Shown here: positions 1 to 7,622 of the stretch, in pieces
How positions within the stretch are numbered: the first letter of the stretch is position 1
How the letters are laid out: each line of letters begins with the position of its first letter
DNA from: an uncultured Selenomonadales bacterium
Lineage (GTDB): Bacteria > Bacillota > Negativicutes > Selenomonadales > Selenomonadaceae
Length of the DNA: 36,508 nucleotides
NCBI GenBank assembly: GCA_946408105.1
Contig: CAMJQS010000007.1
Coordinates: 1 to 36,508, forward strand
Direction of reading: 5' to 3'
Program-made: the position numbers and the translations under genes
Notes under the pieces: model-generated
The model's database searches: none
What the model was told of the DNA's origin: nothing
What the model saw: only the letters and a program-made list of their open reading frames with translations

Positions 1-679
1 TGTCGAACGGTTTGCTTTCCACGCCCAACTTTTTTTCCAGCGACAAAATTATTTTTTGCGCCTCGTCGACTTTGCCTTTAGAAATTAAATAGCGGATTGA
101 TTCGGGCATGTGCAAGCGAATTAAAAAGACGTAAAGCGCGGGGAGTGCGCCGATGATGAACGCGACCTGCCAGCCGAAACGCGGAATAAGCAAATAAGAA
201 ATCAGAGCCGCCACGAGCCAGCCGACGCCCCAAAAACTTTCCAGCAAGACGATGAACCTTCCGCGCAATCGACTCGGCGCGTATTCGCTCATCAGCGTCG
301 CGGCAACCGGCAACTCTCCGCCCAAGCCGAAGCCGACCAAAAATCTGAAGAGCAACAACGACTCGTAACTCCACGCCACCGCGCAAAGACCCGTCGACAC
401 GCTGTATAAAATCACCGTCGCCGCGAAAACATTTTTACGCCCGAATTTGTCGGCGACCGTGCCGGCCAAGACCGCGCCCAACGCCATTCCGATTAAGCCG
501 ACGGAACCAATCCAGCCGACTTGTTCGGGCGAAAGTCCCCACTCACGCGCGAGGACGGGCAGCACGAACGAAATTAATCCCGTGTCCATAGAATCGAACA
601 GCCAGCCCAAACCCGTCACGACCAAAAGCTTGTAGTGGAACGAGCCGACCGGCAATTTTTCAAGCCGCTCAAGTATCAA
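1..679 (-). CDS. MFS metabolite:proton symporter, C-terminal part outside window
   Basis: Reading the minus strand from 679 gives an open frame to the window edge (about 226 codons). It begins MILERLEKLPVGSFHYKLL and continues with a GLGWLFDSMDTG segment, then DKFGRKN in the first cytoplasmic loop, a signature of the major facilitator superfamily, and later PSRLRGR and a GFGLGGELPVA helix. These match the sugar/metabolite:H+ symporter branch (NiaP/benzoate-type families). About six membrane helices are visible, ending near a central cytoplasmic loop at MPESIRYLISKGKVDEA. I chose the TTG at 679-677 because AAGGAGT lies 8 bases upstream. The substrate cannot be told. The gene is divergent from the 852 gene with its own promoter at 725-753. 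Confidence 0.85.
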   Translation of the reverse strand, partial: MILERLEKLPVGSFHYKLLVVTGLGWLFDSMDTGLISFVLPVLAREWGLSPEQVGWIGSVGLIGMALGAVLAGTVADKFGRKNVFAATVILYSVSTGLCAVAWSYESLLLFRFLVGFGLGGELPVAATLMSEYAPSRLRGRFIVLLESFWGVGWLVAALISYLLIPRFGWQVAFIIGALPALYVFLIRLHMPESIRYLISKGKVDEAQKIILSLEKKLGVESKPFD

Positions 680-724
680 AGTCGAACACTCCTTAGCTCA
701 ACGAAAAATTTTCAAACGGTTTGA

Positions 725-753
725 ATTTTATTTCACGCGGAAAAATTTTTCAA
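725..753 (-). promoter_or_regulatory. Promoter of the MFS gene
   Basis: On the minus strand TTGAAA is followed after 17 bases by TAAAAT, about 45 bases before the TTG start. It faces away from the promoter at 772-800, so the two genes are divergently transcribed from a roughly 170-bp region. Confidence 0.5.
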
Positions 754-771
754 TACCAAAGATAAATTTGG

Positions 772-800
772 TTGCCAACGTTCGCCGCGTCGATTAAAAT
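772..800 (+). promoter_or_regulatory. Promoter of the 852 gene
   Basis: TTGCCA (772-777), a 17-base spacer, then TAAAAT (795-800). The AAGGAGGC ribosome site and ATG follow about 40-50 bases downstream. Confidence 0.55.
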
Positions 801-851
801 AAATTCGCAGTGCAAGGAATTTTTTTTGAATAGGCCAAGGAGGCGATTAAA

Positions 852-1655
852 ATGGATTTTGCGGTTATCGGCACGCTCAGCTCTTACGTCAAGCAAAAAA
901 ATTTGACCTTCGCCGCGAAACACAAATTGCGAACGGGTCAAACTCTCACGAACGCGAACGGGAATTTTATTTCCATGAGCACTTCGACGTTCGACAAACT
1001 CCGCGAGGCCGCCAAAGCCTCAAGCGACCAAGCCAAAGCTCAAAAGCTTGCGTTAATCAAAAGGAAACTTCGCGACGGCCAAAAGCTCACCGACGAAGAA
1101 CTCGGCTTCCTGCGCGTCAACGACACGAAAACCTACAAGAAGGCGAAGGCAGCCGACGACGCCCGCGAAGAATTAAAATCCGAACTCAAAAAGGCGAAGT
1201 CCAAAGGCGAGGCGCAAGAGGCCATGACGCGCGCGATGATTAAAGCTTCGTCGGCGGCAATGTCTGAACTTTCCGCGCTCGGCCAGGGCGGAGGAAACGT
1301 TGCGGCTCAAGCTGGCGGTTCGATTCAAACGGGCGGCGAAAATCTTTCGGGCGGCGAAATTTCTTCGGGCAACGAAAATCTTTCGGCGGCAGAAAATCAA
1401 TCGATTCAAACTTCCGACGAAAAATCTTCCGACGAAAAAAATTTTTCCGCGCAAAAAAATTCGGACGACAAGGACACGCCCGAAGACATCATGGAAAAAT
1501 ATATTTGGACGGTTCGCGCGCTCGAAGACGAATGGGCGAAGTTCGCGAACTCGAAAACTTACAGAGACTTGCCCGACAATCTCACGGATAAAAATTTTTT
1601 CAGCCGTAAACTTTTGAACGCGGCGGCAGCTTATCGAAAAGCAATGACGGCATAA
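852..1655 (+). CDS. Hypothetical repeat-containing protein
   Basis: A 267-residue protein with no family I recognise. An AAGGAGGC site sits about 8 bases before the ATG, and a promoter and a terminator flank it, so it looks like a real monocistronic gene. Residues 1-110 are polar and helical (many K, A, D, E). Residues about 130-190 are low complexity, containing six-residue units of the type GGENLS/GGEISS/GNENLS/AAENQS followed by SDEKSSDEK. The last 55 residues (EDIMEKYIWTVRALEDEW...) look like a small helical domain. There is no signal peptide and no membrane segment, so it is probably cytoplasmic. The central part is a likely flexible linker between two helical ends. Function unknown. Confidence 0.7.
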   Translation: MDFAVIGTLSSYVKQKNLTFAAKHKLRTGQTLTNANGNFISMSTSTFDKLREAAKASSDQAKAQKLALIKRKLRDGQKLTDEELGFLRVNDTKTYKKAKAADDAREELKSELKKAKSKGEAQEAMTRAMIKASSAAMSELSALGQGGGNVAAQAGGSIQTGGENLSGGEISSGNENLSAAENQSIQTSDEKSSDEKNFSAQKNSDDKDTPEDIMEKYIWTVRALEDEWAKFANSKTYRDLPDNLTDKNFFSRKLLNAAAAYRKAMTA

Positions 1656-1681
1656 AAATCTTCCGACGAAAAAAATTTTTT

Positions 1682-1706
1682 CCCTCCAACGCGGAGGGAT
1701 TTTTTT
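1682..1706 (+). terminator. Rho-independent terminator between convergent genes
   Basis: CCCTCC, a 5-base loop, GGAGGG, then seven T. It ends the 852 gene. The same stem read on the minus strand is followed by AAAAAATTTTTTT, so it can also serve the convergent transporter gene, whose stop codon overlaps the T-run. Confidence 0.85.
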
Positions 1707-2127
1707 ATTCCTTCAACGACAAGAGGACGACGCCCGCCACGCACAGAGCCGCCCCGAAAATTTTTCGCGCGGAAATTTCTTCGTGATAAAAAATTCCGCC
1801 GACGACGAGCATCGCCAACGCGATTAAAATATTCACGACCAAAGCCGCCGTGGAAAGCTCGCCGCCCGCCCGATAAATCATCACGAAGGCGGCCTCCACG
1901 CCCGTTATCGACACGCCCATTAAAATGCACGCCCAATTACTCTTCGCGGCCTCGACAAAAATTTTTTCGTGCGGCGTGAGGAAAAATACAATCGCGCTCG
2001 CGATTAATGCCGTGGCGTAATTGACGACCAGACCCATGAAAGCGTTTTGTTCGGCGGGAATGGATTTGCTCGCCACGTGATAAAAGACGTTGGCCAACAC
2101 GGCAAGCGTTATCGGCAAAAAAATCAT
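1705..2127 (-). CDS. Small EamA/DMT-family membrane transporter
   Basis: A 140-residue very hydrophobic protein with about five membrane helices (roughly residues 1-20, 28-50, 62-86, 92-113 and 119-138). The last half has the typical drug/metabolite transporter pattern: an AALVVNILIALAMLVVGGIFYHEE helix, then KIFGAALCVAGVVLLSL. It is half the length of ordinary ten-helix EamA proteins, so it would work as a dimer, as SMR-like proteins do. The substrate is unknown. Its ATG and ribosome site are both made of a 7-base tandem repeat (2126-2153), and a hairpin-plus-T structure lies directly upstream. Confidence 0.75.
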   Translation of the reverse strand: MIFLPITLAVLANVFYHVASKSIPAEQNAFMGLVVNYATALIASAIVFFLTPHEKIFVEAAKSNWACILMGVSITGVEAAFVMIYRAGGELSTAALVVNILIALAMLVVGGIFYHEEISARKIFGAALCVAGVVLLSLKE

Positions 2128-2153
2128 TCCTAATTCCTCATTCCTAATTCCTA
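2126..2153. repeat. Heptamer array, four units of ATTCCTA
   Basis: Four tandem 7-base units (ATTCCTA, ATTCCTC, ATTCCTA, ATTCCTA). On the minus strand they read TAGGAAT and supply both the AGGA ribosome site and most of the ATG of the transporter gene. The units resemble those at 4817-4891, 17487-17548 and 20801-20828. Confidence 0.85.
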
Positions 2154-2156
2154 ATT

Positions 2157-2250
2157 AAAAAAAGGCACCCGACGAACCTTCCGAGACTTTGAAGTCCTTG
2201 CCTGCGGTTCGTTTGATGCCTCGCGAACGTCATCCGGCGACGACGCCCGC
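2157..2250 (-). terminator. Two-hairpin structure ending in T7: terminator or attenuator
   Basis: On the minus strand a first hairpin (2250-2223) pairs CGTCGTC with GATGACG around a GCCG loop, extended by GCG/CGC. A second, longer hairpin (2220-2164) pairs about 13 of 15 bases counting wobbles, with outer arms GGCATC... and ...GGGTGCC, and contains an inner GACT/AGTC hairpin. Seven T follow at once (2163-2157). It ends transcription of the secreted-protein gene. Because only about 30 bases of heptamer repeat separate it from the next start codon, it might instead control read-through into the transporter gene. Confidence 0.7.
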
Positions 2251-2268
2251 AAATTATTTGCGCGAAAA

Positions 2269-3252
2269 TTATTTTTCTACGACGGTTGTCATCTCATAAA
2301 AAACATCGTTGAGTGAATTTTCGTTTTCGGGAATGGAATTTAAATTCGGCGGAACGTCGATTACGGAAGTTTGACTCTTGGGCGAAACGTAAGTGGTGTA
2401 CGAGCGCAGCTCGCTGTAATAACCCATGGCGTCGAGGAGGTCGCGCTCTTCGTCGGAGAGGACGACGCGGCCGGCGGCAGATTCGCTCAAGACGTAACGG
2501 GCGTAGGCCTGCATGATACTCGTCAAGTCAAACGCGGCAGTGACGGTCGTCCAGCTCGGCTTGTTCACCGTCCACGCAAAAGTTATATCGTTCGCTCTTA
2601 CGGCTTCGAGCCAGCGGTTGAGATTTTCTTTTTCTTCAGCAAGCCTGTCGCCCGAAAGACCCGCAAGGGAAGCTTGGCTGTTCTTTTCCAACATGGCCGC
2701 GATTTTGTTGCCGTCGAGGGTAACGTTCATGATTCGCATGTCGGGCGTGTCGCTTAAGACTTCAACTTTCTTAACGGCGTCCATGTTTCGGCTTAAGACG
2801 TCCGAACCCGACGCCTTCCACAGGGCGACGATACCGGTCGGCAGTCCGGGCAGAAGCATTTTGCTCCACTTGCCGCGCCGCTGGACGTAAAGCGTCATGT
2901 CGTTGCCGCTTTGTTCAATGTAAAAAGGAATGTTGCTGTTCGTCGAATAATTTTTTTTCAAGTTTGTATACGTCCACGCCAAGTTGCCGCTCATCCTCAT
3001 CACGCCGTCGGACGAAATTTGCGCCTTCGAGTCCATGTCGAGATGGAAGTTGGTCGAGATAAGCGTAAGGTCTTGGTCGACCATGCGCTCGGCGTTCATC
3101 TGTCCGAAGTAAGCCTCGCGGAAGGCAGCCATGCCCGCGTCATTGGCGGGCGCCGCGTCTGCAGTGCCGCCGAAAAACAAAGAACTGCTCACAGCCGCGA
3201 CGGCCGCAGCTTTTGCGAAGCGACGAAGATTCAACTTGTTCAAGAAATTCAT
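2269..3252 (-). CDS. Secreted hypothetical protein
   Basis: A 327-residue protein with a clear signal peptide: MNFLNKLNLRRFAKAA, a hydrophobic stretch, and a likely cleavage after GGTADA. I placed the start at the second of two nearby ATGs, 7 bases after GGAGG; the first ATG is only 1 base from it. The mature part is soluble, beta-rich in appearance, with no cysteine and no motif I recognise. The pattern of an amphipathic first half (DLTLISTNFHLDMDSKAQISSDG...) resembles lipoprotein-carrier-like or DUF-type periplasmic proteins, but I cannot assign it. It has a near-consensus promoter (3280-3308) and its own terminator, so it is probably well expressed alone. Confidence 0.75.
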   Translation of the reverse strand: MNFLNKLNLRRFAKAAAVAAVSSSLFFGGTADAAPANDAGMAAFREAYFGQMNAERMVDQDLTLISTNFHLDMDSKAQISSDGVMRMSGNLAWTYTNLKKNYSTNSNIPFYIEQSGNDMTLYVQRRGKWSKMLLPGLPTGIVALWKASGSDVLSRNMDAVKKVEVLSDTPDMRIMNVTLDGNKIAAMLEKNSQASLAGLSGDRLAEEKENLNRWLEAVRANDITFAWTVNKPSWTTVTAAFDLTSIMQAYARYVLSESAAGRVVLSDEERDLLDAMGYYSELRSYTTYVSPKSQTSVIDVPPNLNSIPENENSLNDVFYEMTTVVEK

Positions 3253-3279
3253 TTCCATACCTCCAAAAACTTTTTTGAA

Positions 3280-3308
3280 ATAATAAGCTTACCGATTTTG
3301 TTTGTCAA
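3280..3308 (-). promoter_or_regulatory. Strong promoter of the secreted-protein gene
   Basis: On the minus strand TTGACA, 17 bases, TATTAT: perfect -35 box, near-perfect -10 box. It starts about 30 bases before the ribosome site. Confidence 0.8.
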
Positions 3309-3379
3309 GGCAGGAAATGTTGCAAAGCCCGTTGAAATATCACTGAAAAATTTTTCGTGCAAGGAGACGAACCAATCAA

Positions 3380-4480
3380 ATGAAAATTATCGTGTTGCGA
3401 TTCCCGTATGCGCCTGAACATTTTTTGAATAACGCCTGCTTAATGACGGAGCGGCTCGGCTGGGACATCGAAGGAATTGTTTCCTTTGACCTGAACGAAA
3501 AAGGAACTTCGAAATATCCGATTTATCCGCTCAACGAGATTAATAATTTGTCGTGGGACGTGGCGATTTACGCTTGCGAAGGAAAAGATTTTGCAGAGAT
3601 TCGTCCGCGCATGATTGAGCTTGGTATCGGCAAGGAAGAACAATTCAAAGACATTTTTTGGCTCTTAAAAAATTTCATGATGAAAAAATACGAAGACTTC
3701 GCCGACCCCGTGATTCAAGAGACGCTCGAATATTGGAAGACGCACGATTTTTCCATTTTCAATCAGCACATTCAAATTGAAACGGTTCACACGGTTTTCT
3801 TCGATGATCCTTGCGGTCTGCCTTACATTAAATTTGAAACTGTCGACAAAAAATTTCTCAATATGTATTACCCGAAAAATTACAAGGACTTTCACGTTCG
3901 CGACGGCAAAGAATATGTTAAAAACCTTTTAACCGAACAGCTGCCGACTTCGCCGCACCTTTACGTGACGGACGAACACAAAGTGAACGCGGGCGACGTT
4001 TTGATTGACGCGGGCGTTGCCGAAGGAAATTTCGCGCTCAAGTACGTCGACCTTTGCTCCAAAATTTATCTGTTCGAGCCGGACGAAAAGTGGCAAGAGC
4101 CGCTCCGTCAGACGTTCAAAGATTATCGCGACAAAGTGGAAATTATTCCGCGCTTCGTTTCCGACGTCACGGACGAAGAAAACATCACGATTGACGACGC
4201 CCTGCCCGACCTTCGCGGCGAAAATATTTTCCTCAAAATGGACGTGGAAGGAGCCGAGCCTCGTGCTTTGCGCGGCGCGAAAAAAATTTTGACGAGCAAC
4301 AAAGTCCGAGCGTCCGTTTGCACTTATCACAACGCCGACGATTTAATCAAAGTGAAATCGATTCTTCAAAATTTCGGCTTCAAGACTTCGACGAGCGCGG
4401 GCTACATGGTCTTTTTCTATAATTTGAATACTTTTAACACGGCGGATTTTCGCAAGGGAGTTGTATACGCGGAAAACTGA
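3380..4480 (+). CDS. FkbM-family SAM methyltransferase
   Basis: A 366-residue protein. Residues about 200-225 (GDVLIDAGVAEGNFALKYVD) form the SAM-binding loop, and IYLFEPDEKW supplies the acidic residue that holds the ribose. Further on, FLKMDVEGAEPRALRGA is the signature of the FkbM family (KxDxEG). The first 190 residues are an extra domain, with a beginning (MKIIVLRFPYAPEHFLNNA) that looks like a Rossmann-type fold. FkbM enzymes usually O-methylate sugars or other polyketide/glycan hydroxyls, so a surface-glycan role is likely, in keeping with the DUF1919 and DUF4422 genes further on. The start is the only candidate ATG; AAGGAG is a rather far 13 bases upstream. Confidence 0.85.
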   Translation: MKIIVLRFPYAPEHFLNNACLMTERLGWDIEGIVSFDLNEKGTSKYPIYPLNEINNLSWDVAIYACEGKDFAEIRPRMIELGIGKEEQFKDIFWLLKNFMMKKYEDFADPVIQETLEYWKTHDFSIFNQHIQIETVHTVFFDDPCGLPYIKFETVDKKFLNMYYPKNYKDFHVRDGKEYVKNLLTEQLPTSPHLYVTDEHKVNAGDVLIDAGVAEGNFALKYVDLCSKIYLFEPDEKWQEPLRQTFKDYRDKVEIIPRFVSDVTDEENITIDDALPDLRGENIFLKMDVEGAEPRALRGAKKILTSNKVRASVCTYHNADDLIKVKSILQNFGFKTSTSAGYMVFFYNLNTFNTADFRKGVVYAEN

Positions 4481-4483
4481 AAC

Positions 4484-4512
4484 TTGCGAAAGAACGCCCT
4501 AACTGTTATTAT
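4484..4512 (+). promoter_or_regulatory. Promoter of the ftsB-to-ftsH operon
   Basis: TTGCGA (4484-4489), 17 bases, TATTAT (4507-4512), with AGGAGGC about 12 bases after the -10 region. No terminator-like structure appears again until 9541, so it probably drives six genes. Confidence 0.75.
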
Positions 4513-4537
4513 ATAAAAAAGCTGAGGAGGCAGCGCA

Positions 4538-4816
4538 ATGCGAAAAAGAAGTGGTTTTAACTGGTTTGCGTTGGTGATGTTCGCGATGATTGCTTACTTC
4601 TCGACGGTTTTAATTTCTCAACAAGTTCATCTGGCGCACGTGAGCGAAAGCCAACGAATCGCCGACAAAAGATTGGAGAAGGCAAAGGCGACGAACGAAA
4701 AATTGCGCAGGGAACTCGCCGCACTGCAGGACATCAACAACATTGAAAAACTTGCGCGTGAAGATTTGGGCTTGGCAAAAGAAGGCGAAATGCCCTATCA
4801 GGCGACGCGGAACTAA
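4538..4816 (+). CDS. divIC: Septum formation initiator, FtsB/DivIC family
   Basis: A 92-residue bitopic membrane protein. Residues 1-10 are basic, about 9-28 form one membrane helix (FALVMFAMIAYFSTVLI), and about 35-68 are a coiled coil (ADKRLEKAKATNEKLRRELAALQ), followed by the conserved IEKLAREDLGLAKEGE tail. This is the layout of FtsB/DivIC, which bridges FtsL and DivIB/FtsQ in the divisome and acts outside the membrane. Position immediately before the S1 gene, tilS, hpt and ftsH is exactly the DivIC context of Firmicutes, which favours divIC over ftsB. AGGAGGC precedes the ATG by 6 bases. Confidence 0.9.
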   Translation: MRKRSGFNWFALVMFAMIAYFSTVLISQQVHLAHVSESQRIADKRLEKAKATNEKLRRELAALQDINNIEKLAREDLGLAKEGEMPYQATRN

Positions 4817-4891
4817 TTAGGAGTTAGGGGTTAGGAGTTAGGAGTTAGAGTTTTGTCCCCTAAATCCCAAATCCTAAATCCTAAATCCTAA
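4817..4891. repeat. Palindromic heptamer element between divIC and the S1 gene
   Basis: Left arm: four units of TTAGGAG type (TTAGGAG, TTAGGGG, TTAGGAG, TTAGGAG; 4817-4844). After a short centre the right arm has five inverted units (CCCCTAA, ATCCCAA, then three ATCCTAA; 4857-4891). The arms can pair over most of their length, so the divIC to S1-gene mRNA would carry a long hairpin just before the S1 ribosome site (GGGAGG at 4895-4900). Confidence 0.9.
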
Positions 4892-4909
4892 CAAGGGAGG
4901 ACAGGTATT

Positions 4910-5332
4910 TTGGCAATGGAAGCAGGCAGTCTCGTGGAAGGTAAGGTCACGCGAATCACAAACTTTGGAGCCTTCGTGGAGCTGGCAGAAGGTAAGGTCG
5001 GACTGATTCACATTTCGGAAGTCGCCGACGTTTATGTAAACGACGTGCACGACTTCCTGAACGAAGGCGACACCGTTCAAGTAAAAATCGTAAACATCGA
5101 CGGCAACAAAATCGCGCTGTCTTTGAAGCAGGCAAAAGCGAAGCCGGCGGAGAGCGACGGACAATCTTTCAGACAAAGGCGCGCGGACTTTCGCAGACCA
5201 CAACAAAGGCAACTGTCCGCCTCATTTGAAGACAAGCTGTCAAAATTCCTCAAAGACAGCGACGAGCGTTTGACGGATTTAAAACGCAAGACGGACTCGA
5301 AACGCGGCGGCCGCGGCTCGCGCCGAGACTGA
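4910..5332 (+). CDS. yabR: S1-domain RNA-binding protein, YabR-like
   Basis: A 140-residue protein. Residues about 4-76 are one S1 domain (GSLVEGKVTRITNFGAFVELAEGKVGLIHISEVADVYV...), and the rest is a basic, glutamine/arginine-rich tail ending in KRGGRGSRRD, which would add nonspecific RNA affinity. YabR-type proteins of this genome position bind ribosomal RNA or 30S; exact role is not settled. I chose the TTG start because GGGAGG is 9 bases upstream and because MAMEAGS matches the MAIEVGS beginning of relatives; the alternative ATG is 6 bases later. Confidence 0.85.
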   Translation: MAMEAGSLVEGKVTRITNFGAFVELAEGKVGLIHISEVADVYVNDVHDFLNEGDTVQVKIVNIDGNKIALSLKQAKAKPAESDGQSFRQRRADFRRPQQRQLSASFEDKLSKFLKDSDERLTDLKRKTDSKRGGRGSRRD

Positions 5333-5334
5333 GC

Positions 5335-6324
5335 ATGGAGGATTTTTTTTTACTTAAAAAATTTATCGACACGTGCGCAACGGAAAAAATTTTCGACGGC
5401 GTGAAAAAAATTTTAATCGCGGTGTCGGGCGGCGCAGATTCTCTTGCCTTGGCGGAGCTGATGATAAATTCGCGGCAACGGTTCGGCTTGGAACTTGCGA
5501 TTGCGCACTTTGAACACGGCTTGCGCGGAAAAGATTCACTCGACGACGCGGCCTTTGTGAAAAATTTTTCCGAGGCGCGCGGAATAAAATTTATCGGCGG
5601 GAGCGGCGACGTAAAAAAATTTTCGGCGGAGAAAAAAATTTCCGTTGAAACGGCCGCAAGAATTTTGCGCTACGAATTTTTGTCCGCCGCGCGAAAAAGT
5701 TTGAACTTCGACGCGATTGCCACGGCTCACCACGCCGACGACCAGGCGGAAACGATTTTAATGCGGCTCCTTCGCGGCGCGACTTCGGCGGGACTTTCGG
5801 GCATGAAGTTGCGAACTTTTTCAAAAGATTACGGCTTGCTGATTCGTCCGTTGCTGAAGTTCAGAAAAGTTGAGACGGAAAATTTTTGCCGCAGAAAAAA
5901 TTTATCACCGCGCCTCGACGAAACAAATTTTAAACCGGACGCCACGCGAAATAAAATTCGTTTGGAACTTATCCCGACGCTGGAAAAATTTAATCCCGCG
6001 CTCGTCGAAACGCTTTGTCGGTTGGCTGAAGTCGCCGCGCAAGATTATGACTTTATCGACGCGCAGGCAGAAAAAATTTTCCCCGTCGTCGTCAAAGAAA
6101 ATGCTATCGTTCGCGCAGAATTTTTGAAACTTCACGCGGCACTTCAACGCGCCGTGATAAAAAAATTTCTTGCGCACGTCACGGGCTCGACAAAAGATTT
6201 CGGCTTCGTTCACTTTGAAGGCGTCCGAAAAGTTTTAATCAACGGCTTGTCGGGCGTCGAATTGCCGAAAAATTTTCGCGCCGATTTGAAACACGGAAGA
6301 CTTTACATAAGAAAAAATTTTTAG
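5335..6324 (+). CDS. tilS: tRNA(Ile)-lysidine synthetase TilS
   Basis: Ligates lysine to C34 of tRNA-Ile(CAU) using ATP, which changes its reading from AUG to AUA and its identity from Met to Ile; essential in most bacteria. The PP-loop SGGADS is at residues 31-36, followed by the family markers EHGLRGKDSLDDA and ATAHHADDQAETILMRLLRGA. At 329 residues it is shorter than the common 430-470, so it has the catalytic domain and a short substrate-binding part but little of the usual C-terminal domain, as in some compact TilS proteins. Its ATG lies 2 bases after the S1-gene stop. Confidence 0.95.
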   Translation: MEDFFLLKKFIDTCATEKIFDGVKKILIAVSGGADSLALAELMINSRQRFGLELAIAHFEHGLRGKDSLDDAAFVKNFSEARGIKFIGGSGDVKKFSAEKKISVETAARILRYEFLSAARKSLNFDAIATAHHADDQAETILMRLLRGATSAGLSGMKLRTFSKDYGLLIRPLLKFRKVETENFCRRKNLSPRLDETNFKPDATRNKIRLELIPTLEKFNPALVETLCRLAEVAAQDYDFIDAQAEKIFPVVVKENAIVRAEFLKLHAALQRAVIKKFLAHVTGSTKDFGFVHFEGVRKVLINGLSGVELPKNFRADLKHGRLYIRKNF

Positions 6325-6339
6325 AAAGGGTTGATTGCT

Positions 6340-6897
6340 TTGAAGAGTAAAGAAGATTACATCGAACGCGTGCTGTACACCGAGGAGGAAATCGCCGCCC
6401 GCGCCAAGGAACTCAGCGCGCAAATCAGCGAAGACTACAAGGACATCGCCAAACCTCTTTTGACGGTCGGCATCCTCAACGGCGCAGTCATGTTTTACAC
6501 GGACGTTGTGCGGCGGCTGACCATTCCCGTCCAATTCGATTTTCTAATCGCCTCCAGCTACGACGCGAACTCGCACACCAGCGGCAAAGTCAACATTCTC
6601 AAAAACCTCGACAACGACCCCAAAGGCCGCGACATTTTGCTCGTGGAAGACATCATCGACTCCGGCACGACGATGAACTTTCTTATCGATTATTTCATGG
6701 ACAAGAAAGCCAACAGTGTAAAAATTTGCACGCTTTTGAACAAACCTTCCCGCCGCAAAGTCGACGTTAAGATTGATTACTGCGGCTTCGACGTGCCCGA
6801 CGAATTCATTGTCGGCTACGGGCTCGACTTCGCGCAACATTATCGCAATCTGCCGTATCTGGGAATTTTGAATCGCAGCGTTTATGGCGGAAAGTGA
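6340..6897 (+). CDS. hpt: Hypoxanthine phosphoribosyltransferase
   Basis: Salvages hypoxanthine and guanine to IMP and GMP with PRPP. The PRPP-binding loop ILLVEDIIDSGTTMNFL is intact, as are the early LLTVGILNGAVMFYTDV and the later VGYGLDFAQHYRNLPY, typical of the family. The frame is open from 6331, but I place the start at the TTG of 6340 (MKSKEDYIERV, 185 residues), 9 bases after AGAAAGGG. It lies directly after tilS and, as usual in Firmicutes, upstream of ftsH. Confidence 0.93.
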   Translation: MKSKEDYIERVLYTEEEIAARAKELSAQISEDYKDIAKPLLTVGILNGAVMFYTDVVRRLTIPVQFDFLIASSYDANSHTSGKVNILKNLDNDPKGRDILLVEDIIDSGTTMNFLIDYFMDKKANSVKICTLLNKPSRRKVDVKIDYCGFDVPDEFIVGYGLDFAQHYRNLPYLGILNRSVYGGK

Positions 6898-6961
6898 AAG
6901 GGGTGAATTCAAAACTTTGCCGTCGTCGAAGTTTCTCGTCACAGTTAAAGGAGGTCTTTTT

Positions 6962-7597
6962 ATGCTCAAAAAATTTTTTTCGGTACTTTGCATGACGGCA
7001 ATGATTTTATTCGCCGCTCATGGGCAAGCTTTTGCCGCCAAAATCGTAATTGTACTCGACGCACCAACCGGCACTTTCACCGAACCGGAAAAAGTTCATG
7101 CAATGGTTGAAACCTCGTTGGGAAAAATTTTGGGGAATTCTTCAGAGTATGAAATTGTTCCGTTCACCGACACAGAAAATTTTGTACAAATTTATCGCGA
7201 AGAACACGACATGATTATGTCAACGGGTGCGGACGAAGGTCAACACGAAGAAAAATGGCTCAAGAAAGAAGACATCAACAATATCTGCAACAATTTCGGC
7301 GGCAATTATGTAGTTTATGTCCGCGTGACGAGCACCGCCCCGAAACATTCCATGGGCATTTTCACCAGCGGTCAAAAAATGAACGTCGTAACGGATTTTC
7401 GCGTTTGGTCGAACAGCAAAAAAGATTTTTCTTACATGAAACGCGCCACAACCCAGGGCTCTTCGCAAACAGTCAACGTCGGAATTTTTGGGCGCGGCAA
7501 CGGCAGTTCTTCGCATGCGCTTGAAAAAGCTCTCAACAAAGGTTTGCAGGAAATAGAAAAAGATTCGGCTAAAATCCGCGAAGCGATGCAAGGTTAA
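6962..7597 (+). CDS. Secreted hypothetical protein between hpt and ftsH
   Basis: A 211-residue protein beginning MLKKFFSVLCMTAMILFAAHGQAFAAK, a good signal peptide with AxA-type cleavage. I chose this ATG because AAAGGAGG is well placed before it; the frame is open further up but would lose the signal peptide. The mature region has a beta/alpha look (IVIVLDAPTGTF..., GGNYVVYVRVTS, NVVTDFRVWSN) but no family I know, and one cysteine pair is absent. The same operon lies on both sides, and hpt-ftsH are normally neighbours, so this gene looks like a lineage-specific insertion in the cluster. Confidence 0.75.
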   Translation: MLKKFFSVLCMTAMILFAAHGQAFAAKIVIVLDAPTGTFTEPEKVHAMVETSLGKILGNSSEYEIVPFTDTENFVQIYREEHDMIMSTGADEGQHEEKWLKKEDINNICNNFGGNYVVYVRVTSTAPKHSMGIFTSGQKMNVVTDFRVWSNSKKDFSYMKRATTQGSSQTVNVGIFGRGNGSSSHALEKALNKGLQEIEKDSAKIREAMQG

Positions 7598-7622
7598 TTT
7601 TCAAGGCAAAGGAGCGTTTTGA

